Shown: in pieces, positions 10,716 to 21,980 of the stretch
Layout of the letters: every line of letters starts with the position of its first letter
Position numbering within the stretch: position 1 is the stretch's first letter
Assembly: GCA_933228895.1 (NCBI GenBank)
Contig: OW121858.1
Location: 30,279,859-30,343,858 of the forward strand
Source of the DNA: Platycnemis pennipes
Taxonomy: Eukaryota > Arthropoda > Insecta > Odonata > Platycnemididae
Direction of reading: 5' to 3'
DNA length: 64,000 bases
The notes under the pieces: generated by a model
The model's database searches: none
The model's input: the letters and a program-made list of their open reading frames with translations, nothing else
What the model was told of the DNA's origin: nothing
Made by a program: the position numbers and the translations under genes

Positions 10716-11564
10716 GAGACGCAGGCGATAGCGCAACGCAACACTAACCTGAACGAGTATTACGAGAGCCTGAGGAACAACGTCATCACGCTGCTGGAGC
10801 ATGTACGCCTGCCCTCGAGTGGTGGGAATGGCAACCAGGGAGTGCCGCCTGGTGGCGGGGGCGGGAACAACAATGGGGGAGGTGGCAGCCCGCATGCGCA
10901 GGGCTACCACCCTCACGGAGCCATGCCGCCATCCTCCTCAGTCGTCCCGCACAGTGCCGCCAACCTGATCCACCACCACCCTCACCACTATCTGCACCCG
11001 GGTGCGGGGCAGCACCCGATGCACTCGCTGGCGCACTCCCCGCACCATCTGCAGCACCACGGGCACCTGCAGCCTCCCCCACCGCCCCCTCCGCTGAACG
11101 CGGGCGCCAACGGAGGCCCCCCTGCCATACACCCGCAGTTGGCGGGCCTGCAGCACCCATCGGCGTCGCCAGGGAACATTCACGGCCACCACCACCACGG
11201 GCACCTCCACCCGTCGTCGGCGGGGCAGCTGGGTGGCGGTAACCACCCCCTGCACCACTCAGTGGCGTCTGGCGCTTCGGCGCTGCACCATCACCACCAC
11301 CACGCCAACTCCAGTTCTTCCTCGTCCTCGTCTTCGTCCTCCTCCTCATCTTCCGTTTCCTCCTCTCCCGAGAAGATAACGCACGAGAACTTTGACTCGT
11401 ACATCACCAAGCTGCAAACCCTTTGCGGGCCAGGAGGGAGCGCCGCTGGCGTCGGCCAGGGTGGCACCCAGGGGGAGGGTTACTGCTCTGAGGACAACCG
11501 ACCCCTTTACGAGACGGTACGGTCGGCACTGCAGGACTTCACGGTGCTGACAACGCCCATCTAG
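10716..11564 (+). CDS. Myt1-like: Myt1-family transcription factor, last coding exon and C-terminus
   Basis: Starts after an acceptor AG at 10714-10715 in phase 0, so the preceding coiled coil (…LRQGDK) continues as ETQAIAQRNTNLNEYYESL, then NNVITLLEHVRLP. A long insert rich in Gly, His, Pro and Ala follows, including poly-Pro (about 11074-11095), His clusters (about 11188-11215, 11284-11305) and a Ser run of about 18 (about 11310-11370). The exon ends with ITHENFDSYITKLQTLC and EDNRPLYETVRSALQDFTVL before TAG at 11562-11564. The order VRLP ... ENFD.Y...L ... EN..L.E....A matches the extreme C-terminus of vertebrate MYT1/MYT1L. The low-complexity insert is long compared with what I recall for vertebrates. 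GC content is far above the flanking introns. The zinc fingers are not in this window. No frameshift or stop is seen. Confidence 0.88.
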   Translation, partial: ETQAIAQRNTNLNEYYESLRNNVITLLEHVRLPSSGGNGNQGVPPGGGGGNNNGGGGSPHAQGYHPHGAMPPSSSVVPHSAANLIHHHPHHYLHPGAGQHPMHSLAHSPHHLQHHGHLQPPPPPPPLNAGANGGPPAIHPQLAGLQHPSASPGNIHGHHHHGHLHPSSAGQLGGGNHPLHHSVASGASALHHHHHHANSSSSSSSSSSSSSSSVSSSPEKITHENFDSYITKLQTLCGPGGSAAGVGQGGTQGEGYCSEDNRPLYETVRSALQDFTVLTTPI

Positions 11565-11751
11565 GCGGTCCCGTCTCCAGATCTCATTGCGTCGGTGAAC
11601 ACAAGAGGTAAGCACTGTGCTCTCTGCACTTAAACCTGTTTATTTTTTAATTTTAAAAAGGTACCAAAGTTTTATTTCAAGTTCAGCTAACAGCTGATGA
11701 AATAGAAAATTTAATTTTGAGGTTTGTTCAGCTATGAACATGGATCCTTGT

Positions 11752-12122
11752 ATAGAAAGTTGCCAAAAAGTTGATAGAAAGTTGCAGAAAAGTTGATAGA
11801 AAGTTGCAAAATAGTTGATAGATAGTTGCCAAATAGTTGATAGAAAGTTGCAAAAATGGTGATTGAATGTTGCCAAAAGTTTATGGAATATTGCCAAAAA
11901 CCTGATAGAAAGTTGCCAAAAAGTTGATAGTAAGTTGCCAATAATTTGATAGTAAGTTGCCAATAATTTGATAGAAAGTTGCCAAAAAGTTGTTAGAAAG
12001 TTGCCAAAAAGTTGATAGAAAGTTGCCAAAAAGTTGATAGAAAGTTGCCAAAAAGTTGTTAGAAAGTTGCCAAAAAGTTGATAGAAAGTTGCCAAAAAGT
12101 TGATAGAAAGTTGTCAAAACTT
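11752..12122. repeat. 22-bp minisatellite, array B
   Basis: About 17 units of the same 22-bp repeat as array A (10146-10600), in the same orientation. The right half (11970-12110) is the most homogeneous part of either array. Confidence 0.95.
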
Positions 12123-12140
12123 GCTATAAACTTGTTTATG

Positions 12141-12695
12141 GGTGATTTCCATTCGGGCAACTCGTGTGTCACTTTGTGTGAACTAGCGTCAACTTTGAGT
12201 TAGCTATGAATGGAAAGCACTCGTGCACAGTAGATGATGCGCGTTTGTCACGATTTGAATGAGTGGGAATCTTAAACGAGTGTAATATTTCTGAATTACT
12301 TGTAGATCTGCCAGTTAACCTGTGTTAGTAGTAGTAATCAGTAATAAAAATCTGCATTTAACAAATGAATGAACATATTAATTACTTTCTCACCGATCTT
12401 CATTGGTTTCAACAATTACTTTATTTATATGCAGGCGAAATCTAAATAAGAGAACTATGCAAGTAATTCAGAACGATGAATTGGATAGTTTTTGTTGAAA
12501 TACTGCGCAGTACAATCTCTAGTCATTGTAGTTATTCATTTAAATGAACGTGTTACCTAGAAAAAATTGCACATTTTCCAATTTCGTGCCAACAATGCTT
12601 GCGCAAATCTTCTTGCCGATGTCTCAGACTCAGTCGACTCTGCTTCCCATCAGAGTCAGTGTGAGTCAGCTTGCGTCGACGAATGGGAAGCACCT
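12141..12695. mobile_element. MITE-like element with GGTG..TTCCATTCG ends
   Basis: Left end GGTGATTTCCATTCG and right end CGAATGGGAAGCACC are imperfect inverted repeats about 555 bp apart. GAGTCAG/CTGACTC-type motifs occur inside. The target duplication is not clear. Confidence 0.55.
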
Positions 12696-13747
12696 AATAA
12701 TAACTATTCAAACACGCCATAGTAATATTTTGTATTTGCAAATGGTGATGGTGTCCACCTTCTCGAGTCAATTGTCATATTGTGGTGGGTCTTAGTTGGA
12801 ACAGGGAAGGAAAAGACGTACAGTGCGTGAGCTTTTTAGGCATAAGACATTCAGAGATGGAGTAGATTTTTTAGCAGAATGTTTAGTTATTTAAGTGGTA
12901 TTCAACATATTAATTAGTTTCTCGAAACCAATATTCACAATGCGAGATTTTGTCGTCTACATTTTAAGGTCATTACTGAAGGATCAGCAATTTCAATTGC
13001 CGTATTTACTCGTGTAAGCCGTGCAATTTTTTCCCCAAAACGCCGGAGAAAAAATGAGAAAAAAGAAAAAAATCATCCAGATTTTCGTGTAAGCCACGCA
13101 CCATTTTTCCTCAAATTCCTGTTGTGTTTTCTCCTAAGTTTCGTATTTTGTGAACATATCGACATTAAATCGTAAGTATGGTCTAGCAATAAATCACACA
13201 TTGTAAAGAATTCTGAAATTTCAAAGTAATCAGTAATAAAAATCGGCATTTAACAAAGTCTGACCGTACAACGCTATTTGAAGAAATGCAAGATCAGAAA
13301 CACCACTAGACAAAGCTTGACAAACACCACTAGACAAAGCTTGACAAACACCTCTTCACAACATTTATAAAACAAACGAACATTGCTATAAAATGGGTGT
13401 CCTTTTAATCCTTCATAAACATTGTTTCTCCGTAATTTACCTATCAAAACATTATTCTAAGTGATATCTATCTTTTTTAATGCGAGAATTAAACCTCTTG
13501 TGAGGTATCTTCTGAGGTATCAGTCCTTACTCTGGTTGTTTCCCTTTGACAAAATTGGTTTGGCAAAGATAAAACGTGCTAAAGAGCTAACCAAAACATA
13601 CTAACGATAATTATTTACATACATTATAAAACAACATTGCAAATTAGGAAGACATGCTATCAAAAAACGTTCTAACAGGATTCAACTGTACAAAATAATG
13701 TCATTTACTCTTTTCAGAAGTGATGTTATTCCTGAATTTAAGATCTT
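12696..13747. other. Intronic stretch, no gene
   Basis: Contains two copies of a segment of about 30 bp (GTAATCAGTAATAAAAATC, near 12332 and 13225; the first lies in the preceding element) and a region near 13010-13110 with CGTGTAAGCC repeated twice, which resembles a transposon end. No coding signal. Confidence 0.4.
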
Positions 13748-13850
13748 TAGATCATTAAAGAAATTATTTTTTCCATCAAAGAAATTATTTTTTCCATCAA
13801 AGAAATTATTTTTTAAATCAAAGAAATTATTTTTTCCATCAAATAACTAT
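13748..13850. repeat. 21-bp minisatellite (about 4-5 units)
   Basis: Units of AAAGAAATTATTTTTTCCATC repeated four to five times with one variant unit. The 7-residue periodic open frame through it is not a gene. Confidence 0.85.
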
Positions 13851-16269
13851 AGGTTCAGATGCAGTTTGAGGTATTCCTTGCTGTTGTAACAGTGTTTTAA
13901 CGTTTAAAAATGGTAAAAAATATTTCTCTCATTACAATATGGTATATAAATGTTTTGTTTCTGCAATATTGTGCTATCTTTCAATTTGTTTCCCATTTTT
14001 CTCCCTCTAAAACTTTCTCTTGCAATTCCTTTTAAGTGGTGATTGTACCACGAGTTACATTTATAACATGGTATGAACTATATGTTTGATTAAATAGTAT
14101 TGTAATATTTGGAGCTGAAACGTTGTTGTGGTTTTTCAACAATGCTGATTAATCTATAAATTCAGGAACAAATGATAATTTTTGCCGCCCCAGCTTGATG
14201 CGTAAAATGCCCCAAATTTCTATTCCCGATGACATAGGCTGTTGCTGACGCGAAACATCTTTTCTTTCAGGAGCAGTTTGCGGATTTGACGGCACTTAGG
14301 GTTTGTCTCATGCGATGGTGATTAAGGAGAAGTATCAACAAAGCATTCGTCTCGTGGGATAATGCCAAATCCGATGGATTGCATCTAATTGTCTCTGCTA
14401 ACGGAAACACTGTTCGATAAGTACTGACTGTTGATCTCACTGTTGTAATACCGTTGAATTGCCCGCCCTTGGGTCGGTTTATTGTGAAAACTCCTGTCGA
14501 TTGGAAAGTGTTCGGAGAGTCGTGGATATACACGCTGTGACTTCGCTTGCAGTTATTGAAGTGTGGCTCTGTTGATGGTCATCGTTTAAACCTCGGTTAG
14601 CTGTGGTTAAATCGGTGGTTTAACCGATTATTTCGGAAATCTCCTTCTCCGAGACATTGATTGCCGAGAGCTAAGTGGTGTACCTATTGGCATAAAATAG
14701 GTGAACAAGGTTCTGATTCTGAAGGTAAATGGGAATACATTGTTGGAAAGCATTGTGTGCGCAATGGCGTTTTGAGTACAAACTTTTTAAACTTGCGTTT
14801 CTTCAAGATGAGTTGAAGTTCGTTCTAGAAATGGCTTGTTTTCTTTCCAACTTCAAAACGCAAGTACAATTCGCATTGCGTTTGTGTCGGGCAGTGTTAA
14901 ATTTGTTGAAATATTAGCATTCCCCTAAAACGGTAATTTCTCTGCTGTGATTGGTACTTTAATTGACCTTATAGTTGAGGTTTCTTGATGTTCAACTTTA
15001 ACTGCTCAAGGTGTCTGGGATGTTTTAATTGCTGTATGAATCTATTTGTACAAACTAGGTGGTTGGCAGTACTGTTCGGTGATTTTCCTGGCATTGTTGC
15101 AAATCATGTACGTATTTTGTCCATGTGCAACGCTTTGAAAGGTGTTTAAATCAGCTTCAGTTTCAGGGGTTGTTTCCAATATCACGTTTATAAGTAACAA
15201 CTTTGAATAATACAGTCGTTAAGAGTGCATTCTGATGTATCCTGGTTTATTTTTACGCATTGGTTTTATGCCAAACGTAGTAAAATTCAGACTGAAGTTA
15301 TATTGTTGTACGCAGGGTGAATATCAGTCTGTTAATCAATTGCACAGTTCATTAGAATGTGCTTTCACTTCACGGATGAAGTTGATGGGAATCCTGCCAT
15401 TAAATTTTGTAGCATGATGTTGGCACAGCTGCTTGTACCTACTCATGATATTGGAAGCAACCCCGGACTCACTGTAGTCTAGCTGTACAGGTGATTAATT
15501 TGACACTTCCGGAACTGGTTGTGAAACATGATCAGTGTTTCACTTGTGGAATATCTTTTTTTTATGTTAATTTTGATGCTATGTGTGTTGTGTCAATGCA
15601 GTCGCTAGATTCTGGTAATTTCTGTTGCGTGAGTAGATTTCATTCGTGAAATCAGCTCTAATGCTGCTTGTTTTCATTTGTTTCGTGGTCCAGTATTGTT
15701 TATAATTTCAATAATTCAACTGGTATAGCACCAACGTTGTTCGAATCTTTATGCGGAGAGATTTAGAATGTTCTGGTGATTTTATACGCTTGGGTGACAA
15801 TGAATTCAGAATCCGGGAACGCTTACTTCGTACAAAACATTGCGTTTTATGGAAACGTTATTTGTTTCTTTAGAAGCATAAATAACAATGAAATAATACC
15901 CATATTTCATCAGTGGTATCTTCTAATCTTTCCAAGGATATTTGAGGGAGGTATTAACGCATTAATATCACCAAAACTGGTTTTAATTTAACATATTTAA
16001 ACCACATATTTGGTTTTTTTTTGTTTGCGAACCTTCAACTGTTCAGTTAAATTTTAAATGAATTTTGAAAATATATTCCATTATTTATTTCACCTTCAGA
16101 ACAAAAAAAAATTTTTAATGATTTTTTACATGATACTCATGTGAAACAATTTCTACATGAGATCGTTAGTTCGTGCTTACCAACTTTGCTTCTCGAATAA
16201 GCCGCAATTAACAGTGCTTTCATGTACATCTCAGTAATGTACTTTATGGTTCACCAGTGTATTCAGGTA

Positions 16270-16440
16270 GAATATATTTTAGTCGCATGACCAAAGAAAA
16301 TCGCTCATTAATTTGTTTGTACTTATTTTTACTATTTTTATAGATTTTACAAAACATTTTCTTTTGTGAATTTAGTCAGATGGGTTGCCCTGATGTGCAA
16401 TAATTTCAGCATAGCCCACGTTTGTTTTTCTGTGATTTTT
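16270..16440 (+). repeat. Duplicated segment, copy 1
   Basis: Diverged match to 16688-16860, 418 bp downstream in the same orientation. Both run from GAATATATTTT through a TTTTTACTATTTTT block to GTGCAATAATTT and the CCCA.GTTT motif. Absence of terminal repeats suggests local duplication rather than insertion. Confidence 0.75.
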
Positions 16441-16687
16441 TGCGAGTTTATTTAGCGTCGGGATCGACGATGTTTATTCCAAGCTCTTTGCGTTCTTGTG
16501 TTCATTGCAGGCCAGTGTAATGGTCGAGCAAGTGCGTGAAAGTGATTAATTAATGTTTTAACAACAAAGCACACGCTTCAAATGTTTTTGTGTTGTCATT
16601 TGTTGGTATCAGGTTGGGATAATTTGGAATGCAATATTATAGTTTGGCCAGAAAGTAATGGTTTCAAAAATAATTCGTCAGTTTTAG

Positions 16688-16860
16688 AATATATTTTGAG
16701 GCTCACGACCAAAGGAAAATGCTCATATATTTATTTATATTAATTTTTACTATTTTTTTATAGATTTTTGAAAAATATTTTCATTTAGTCGAATCTAGTC
16801 GAATGGGGCTGCCCCAGTGTGCAATAATTTTGGCATTGCCCATGTTTATTTTTGTGTTTT
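16688..16860 (+). repeat. Duplicated segment, copy 2
   Basis: Second copy of the segment at 16270-16440. The GTGCAATAATTT block is identical, and the T-rich core differs mainly by length changes. Confidence 0.75.
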
Positions 16861-18831
16861 CGTCCCTGTTATTTATTTTCTAGTGCATTTATTTAAGTGC
16901 TTATTGTATTACATATTTGGTATATTTTTACATACATTCTGTTATTTACAAAGATGTGCTAATGTGAAAGGTTTAGTATTAATATTTAACGCTATGTGAT
17001 TAGCGTTCAAGCACATGGCTTTGGTGTTCGGTTGTATTCATTCGGAAGAAGTTATGATGGTGGAATATGGCAAATTTCATTCGAAAACTATGTTAAACGA
17101 TGAACTTGCGGGTTTCACATAGTTATTTTGTCTTCAATAAGAAATTATTGTAATGTTGGTAGCTCTTCATGGCTATTTCGCTAGAGTAATGCTCTTACAC
17201 TGAAGAAATTTCATATTTTACTTGTGTTCAATGAACTTTATTTTCTTTTGCGGTCTAAAATTATTCTGTTTGAATCTTTTTGTGCAATTCAGTGCACAAA
17301 TTCTTTGTGATCATTGCTAGAAGAAAAAAATTCAAACATTGCCTTGTGGTATTCCTGGTATATTTGCTTGTAAACATTTCATTGGTTGAAGGAAGATATT
17401 TTGCTGAGAGCTTGCTCTAGTCATTCTAGAGTTTATGTTTTATGCAAACGTTAGTTCGAAATGAGAATACGTGGACATGAAGGTTATGTTTTTGCTCAAT
17501 GTCTCTTAGAATATGTAAGGAATTCTATTTTGTAAAGCTTCTTGTGTCGGATTTCAAAATTTTCGTTGGTGTTAACATTATTTTAAAACATTTTTAGAAT
17601 ATGAGTTCAAAGTGCTCATCAATCTGTGCATTCCTTGTTGGCAATGCCTTATTTCCACATTGTCAGCATCTTGTCTGTTCCGCAACTCTTGTACACCTGT
17701 TCGGATGTTGTCAAGCAGTTTAAGCCTTGTTAGTGTCACGTTGTTTCTACCAAATTCACCAGTTCTGTGTATTGTGATCGCCTTGTTCATGCCGCAACCA
17801 GCACTTTCCTTGTTCGGTTCCAAATGCGCATGATGCACAAAGGGCTTTTCAGGACACTCAAACCTTGTGTCAGGAAACAGCTTGCGTCGATGTTCTTTGC
17901 AAGAGTGCTTGTCTTTGTTTGCGCAAAACGATAGACGTTACTCTGGGAGAAATGAAAATTGTTGCTAAGGAATTTTGAACAGAGGAACTGGTGTCTTTGT
18001 GAAATCGGCTTTCAGTAAAAGCTAAAGGGTTTTCTTGAATGAAGTTTTCGACCTGTTCATTTTTAAAATGAGGATGAAATACCTAAATGGCCAAGAAGCT
18101 CAAATGTTTAGTTCAATCTGAGTCTTTAAGTAGTTGGTTTTTATCTTGTTGTGTTAGGCAAGCTCTTTAACATGCTACGAAGTGGTTGAATCTGTAAACG
18201 GAAGAAGTCTTCGCGCTAAAGAAGAAGGAACGCTTTGAGTAATGATCGTAGGAGGTTACGAAGAACCCAGTTGCGTACACAATCATTAAAAAGGGCAAAA
18301 AAACTGTACCGAATCAATGTGTAAAAGCTAAAATAATGAAAGGACCACTTGAGAAGCATATGTGAGTGTCAAGAGGAGAAAAATTAATATAAATATATGA
18401 ATATATATAAATAAATATAAATTATAATAATATTGTATAAGGAAATACAAGAGTTGACATTGTATATTGATATTGTAAACATTGTAGATGTTTGAGGAAA
18501 TGTATTTCTGCAGAGGTGTTCTGTTATGCCGGCGCAGGTGACGTGTGCCGGGTAACGGATCGCTGTTGACGACGGTGGTGACAACAACCGTTGTAGGTGG
18601 GTTTAAACTGCAGTACATGATTGCTCAGTTATTTGTTTATGTGTGTTTGTTAGAGAGAGAGAGAGAAAGAGTGGTTTTTGGCCGAATGGTGAGTGATTGA
18701 TGGAATTTTTTATTCTTCTTTTGAGCATGTGTCGATAGCGTTGTAGTTTTAAAATGTGTGAAAGTCAACCCTTGGAAACAAGTTTAGGAATCATTTTTCT
18801 AGCATGAGTTGATTTCGGAATGGGTTACCAC

Positions 18832-18957
18832 TTTTTTTCAGTTTTTTCTTGTTTTTTCCCATTTTTCTTGTTTGTTTAAAAGTTTTTTTCCATTTTTTTC
18901 TTGGTTTTTTTTGTTTTTTTCCTTGTTATTTTACGTTTTTTTCTTGTTTTTTCTATC
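18832..18957 (+). promoter_or_regulatory. Extended U-rich (pyrimidine) tract
   Basis: About 125 bases, nearly all T with scattered C and G (TTTTTTCTTG repeated). As RNA this would be a dense site for U-rich-binding proteins such as ELAV/Hu or PTB. The function is inferred and depends on the region being transcribed on the plus strand. Confidence 0.4.
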
Positions 18958-20178
18958 AGTTCATTTCCATTCCTGTACATTTAGATGTAATGTCAACGGT
19001 AATATTACCTATTCTTGGTAATAATACCTATTTTCCCTCGAAGACGACTAAAATGCTCAAAAAGAAACGTCTGCGATCCCGAATTTTATTTTTGACCAAA
19101 CGAACAACGGTATCCACTTTCCATGACTATAGAAATGTGCTCAATCCAAATATTCCAGCTTTCTGATCTGTTAGTGTTAATTGAGGTGGGAATTTTTATT
19201 AAATTTAATGTATGTGAATAGTAAAAAATATTTTAATTCGTTATTTATTGGAGCCTCCCACAATTGGAGCAAGAAGTTTTAAAGCTTTAGAAGCGATATC
19301 ATGTTGGAATTCGCACTGAGAACAATAGAGAAAAAGGTAATGGTGAGAATTTGTTCAAAGAATTTAACGAAGTTGTCGCTTTGAAAGGTTAATATCAAAC
19401 GAGTTGCTACATTCTTCGTCAAGGTAGCCATGCAAAACAAGTAATCCTTAGCAAAAATACGCAAGTTACAGCTTAAACAGACCTGTACATTGTATTAAAA
19501 TGCCGTAATTTACACTTCGGCCCTTACAGGACTTGCCAACCTTTATGAAACTGATTTTGCTCAAACTGGGGCAAAGTTTTCAGATTTGCAAATACGAGAG
19601 AAATCGTTACTCATTCGGAACAGATAAAGATCTTTAGGGTTCAATGAAAATGTGACTGTAAAATTGTTATAAATCATTAGAGGACTCGTTAACTGAGTGG
19701 AAATAAGTAATAATATTCCTACTATTACTTTTTTTGCGTATCAATGATTTTCTTGATTGTGTATTCAAAGTATACTTAACAATTATAATGGTTTAGGAAG
19801 AAGTTGGGAGTCTATCATGGAGTTATTGGTACATAGTTTTGTTTATCTCATAGGTTTGTCTTCTGTTTGTAACGGAATAGAACTAATGCCCTTTTTAGTT
19901 GAATTATACATCGACCAATTCGTTAAAAGAAATAAACAATCACCTTACGCCATTTTTCTTTCTCCTTTCTATTGTTTTTTATATCGGTTTCCATGGGTCT
20001 AGCAATAATGTCGTGTGTGCATGACGATCATATCGTTTATTTCACCTTCCGAACGCCGTCAGGGTTTTTTACGTTTGTTTTATTGTTTTATTGTTGTTGT
20101 TTACGAAACCAGTTCCAAATTGATTTATTTGATTGGTTAGAGAGCGTATGTGTGTGTGTGAATGCCTGTTTGTGTGGG

Positions 20179-20186
20179 TGTATATA
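20179..20186 (+). promoter_or_regulatory. Pumilio-type element TGTATATA
   Basis: An exact UGUANAUA match preceded by a TG-repeat stretch (20150-20180), about 510 bases before the predicted poly(A) signal. A single 8-mer can occur by chance. Confidence 0.35.
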
Positions 20187-20696
20187 TTGTCTCGGTATGT
20201 TGTCAGTATTGTATGGTTTTTAATTTGAATTGACGGAGTAGCCCGTTATTAAATGCTGAAGAAATAATAATAATATTGATGACGACGAAAGTGTGGTTTT
20301 CAAAATGGCCGACTCTCGTCACTCAACTGGAAGAGGAGATCTGAGAAACCAAAATAAATCGATGAAGAGAAAGTTAAAAGTTACAACTGAAAGAAAATTG
20401 TGGGAATTCGATCTGTCCGTAATATTATATGAATATATATATATTATAAATATTGTCTCGAACCCCTGTAATGATTTTTGTATCACTGCTCCGATATGGA
20501 GGCCGCCGCTTGACTTTTGAAAAAAGCCCAAGGCTGTCCACCGTTGGGGAGTTAAAAAAATTAATAATGTATATGTGAACATTACCTGTGTATAGTTGAT
20601 TGATAAGTGAAGCAACAATATAGCTTTGGACGTGATATCTGTTAAAATGAGTTGTATTGACCACAAATATATGGATTCTGGTTTTTTGGCGTTAAA

Positions 20697-20702
20697 AATA
20701 AA
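20697..20702 (+). terminator. Candidate poly(A) signal AATAAA
   Basis: Canonical hexamer followed 20-40 bases later by the G/T-rich stretch ATGGTTTGGTTCTTTC. It is the best candidate end for the plus-strand transcript, and the region beyond resumes transposon-rich DNA. Other AATAAA motifs occur upstream and might be used alternatively. Confidence 0.5.
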
Positions 20703-20715
20703 GCAATTATTTAAA

Positions 20716-21980
20716 AAAGAAATGGTTTGGTTCTTTCATTATTCAATCCACTATGTCTCCACGCATCAAAATCCTCAAAAAATAATATTATTTGATGGAT
20801 AAATGCAGATTTATTGACAAATTTGATCCACCATCTTAACTTTGGCAATTTCAATACAATCTGACATGGTAACCTTACCAACAAATGCCTCTTTTTTCAG
20901 TAGCACTAGAACCTTTAGGAATTTTAACAAATTGTTGTAAATAATACGATGCCGGGGAAGTCTTAGATACAATAGTAAAACTATTATCTTCATAAGCAGT
21001 AATTACCACTGGAATCCCTGGTGCATGAGCATCTTTATTCATTTTTTTTACAGAATATCTTGTCCTAATGAATCTTTAGACAATGATTTAGATATGATGT
21101 GCAAGTTTTTTCAAGTCATTCCGTGTCAAATCATCAGAAAATTTTCAAAAAATGACACCAACCGACTCAGATTTTTATGAAATTTGTGTCACTAGCTACT
21201 ATCACCAATTCAATAACCCATGTAAAGTATTTCTGCTTTCACCCTCATAGTTTGCAAGATATCAGGGGTGAAAGTTTGGGAAGTTTGCTCAGAATGTAGT
21301 GGGATTCAATTTTCAGAGTACAGGGCACAAGTTAAAAATTCATAGTTCAGTAACCAATTAACATATCACCATGAAATTTTTACATCTTGTCTATCAAAGT
21401 GCATAGATTCCATAGAGAAGAGAAAAGAACCCAAATGTTTAAGCAACTATGAATTGATGCACTTTTTCAGGCATTTACATATTTATACAAGTGTTAAGTT
21501 CATGAAAAATGTGGAATTAACATTTATTAGACCCATTTTATGAATTATATCATAAATAAATTATTTACATCATACACTAAATTTGTAAAACTTACTTTAA
21601 TCTGTGGTGAATTGTGCCATGCTGTAAAGATGGGATATTGTATTTCTTTGCTATTTCGTTTTTTTTTTAATTTTAGGATTGTTGTCCATGTCATTAAGAA
21701 ATTCATATTCACATCGATAGATAGAGTTTTCTCAAAGTTTTAATTTTTCAACTTCACTTGCGGCCTGAAGCAAAGATACTTTATTGAGCCCATCGCAAGA
21801 GTTTTTTAAAACTATCACCACACTGGAGAGGTCGATTTCTTGGGTTTCGAGTCGTAATGTTGTGTTGCATGAATTTATATTACGAAGATGTGCGAGCCCA
21901 GTAGTAATACTAATCACAAAACATCAGCATTTTTGGCAAGTACTCAAGAACAAAGCATCACATTCTGCATTTAAGTAAAG
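20716..21980. other. Intergenic stretch, no gene
   Basis: AT-rich; only short frames on both strands. No terminal repeats recognised. Confidence 0.4.

Larger units (their letters stand above)
11565..14270 (+). other. 3' UTR start and probable intron within the 3' UTR
   Basis: Forty-three bases after the stop there is a strong donor, AGAG|gtaagc (GT at 11608-11609). The next strong acceptor is tcttttctttcag|GAGCAG (AG at 14269-14270). I infer an intron at 11608-14270. It contains minisatellite array B, a MITE-like element (12141-12695) and a 21-bp repeat. No coding exon is seen in it. The junction is predicted from splice motifs only. Confidence 0.55.
14271..20715 (+). other. Putative long 3' UTR of the Myt1-like gene
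   Basis: About 6.4 kb following a strong acceptor. The plus strand is persistently T-rich and G/T-rich, has no reading frame of note, and lacks the dispersed transposons found on both sides. This fits a transcribed, constrained 3' UTR, and long 3' UTRs are known for neuronal regulators in insects. It ends at an AATAAA (20697) followed by a G/T-rich stretch. Internal features are a duplicated 170-bp segment (16270-16440, 16688-16860), a GA run (18651-18670), a pyrimidine-rich tract (18832-18957) and a UGUAUAUA site (20179). No transcript evidence was available. It could instead be an intergenic stretch that happens to lack insertions. Confidence 0.5.

Noticed and set aside
10786..11349. Minus-strand 187-residue frame opposite the last Myt1-like exon
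   Set aside because: Antisense shadow of a GC-rich exon; peptide is Gly/Arg/Ala noise and the plus strand has the conserved family motifs.
18809..19166. Plus-strand Phe-rich frame as a membrane protein
   Set aside because: It is a translation of a T-run tract; composition rather than design, in a region that fits a 3' UTR better.
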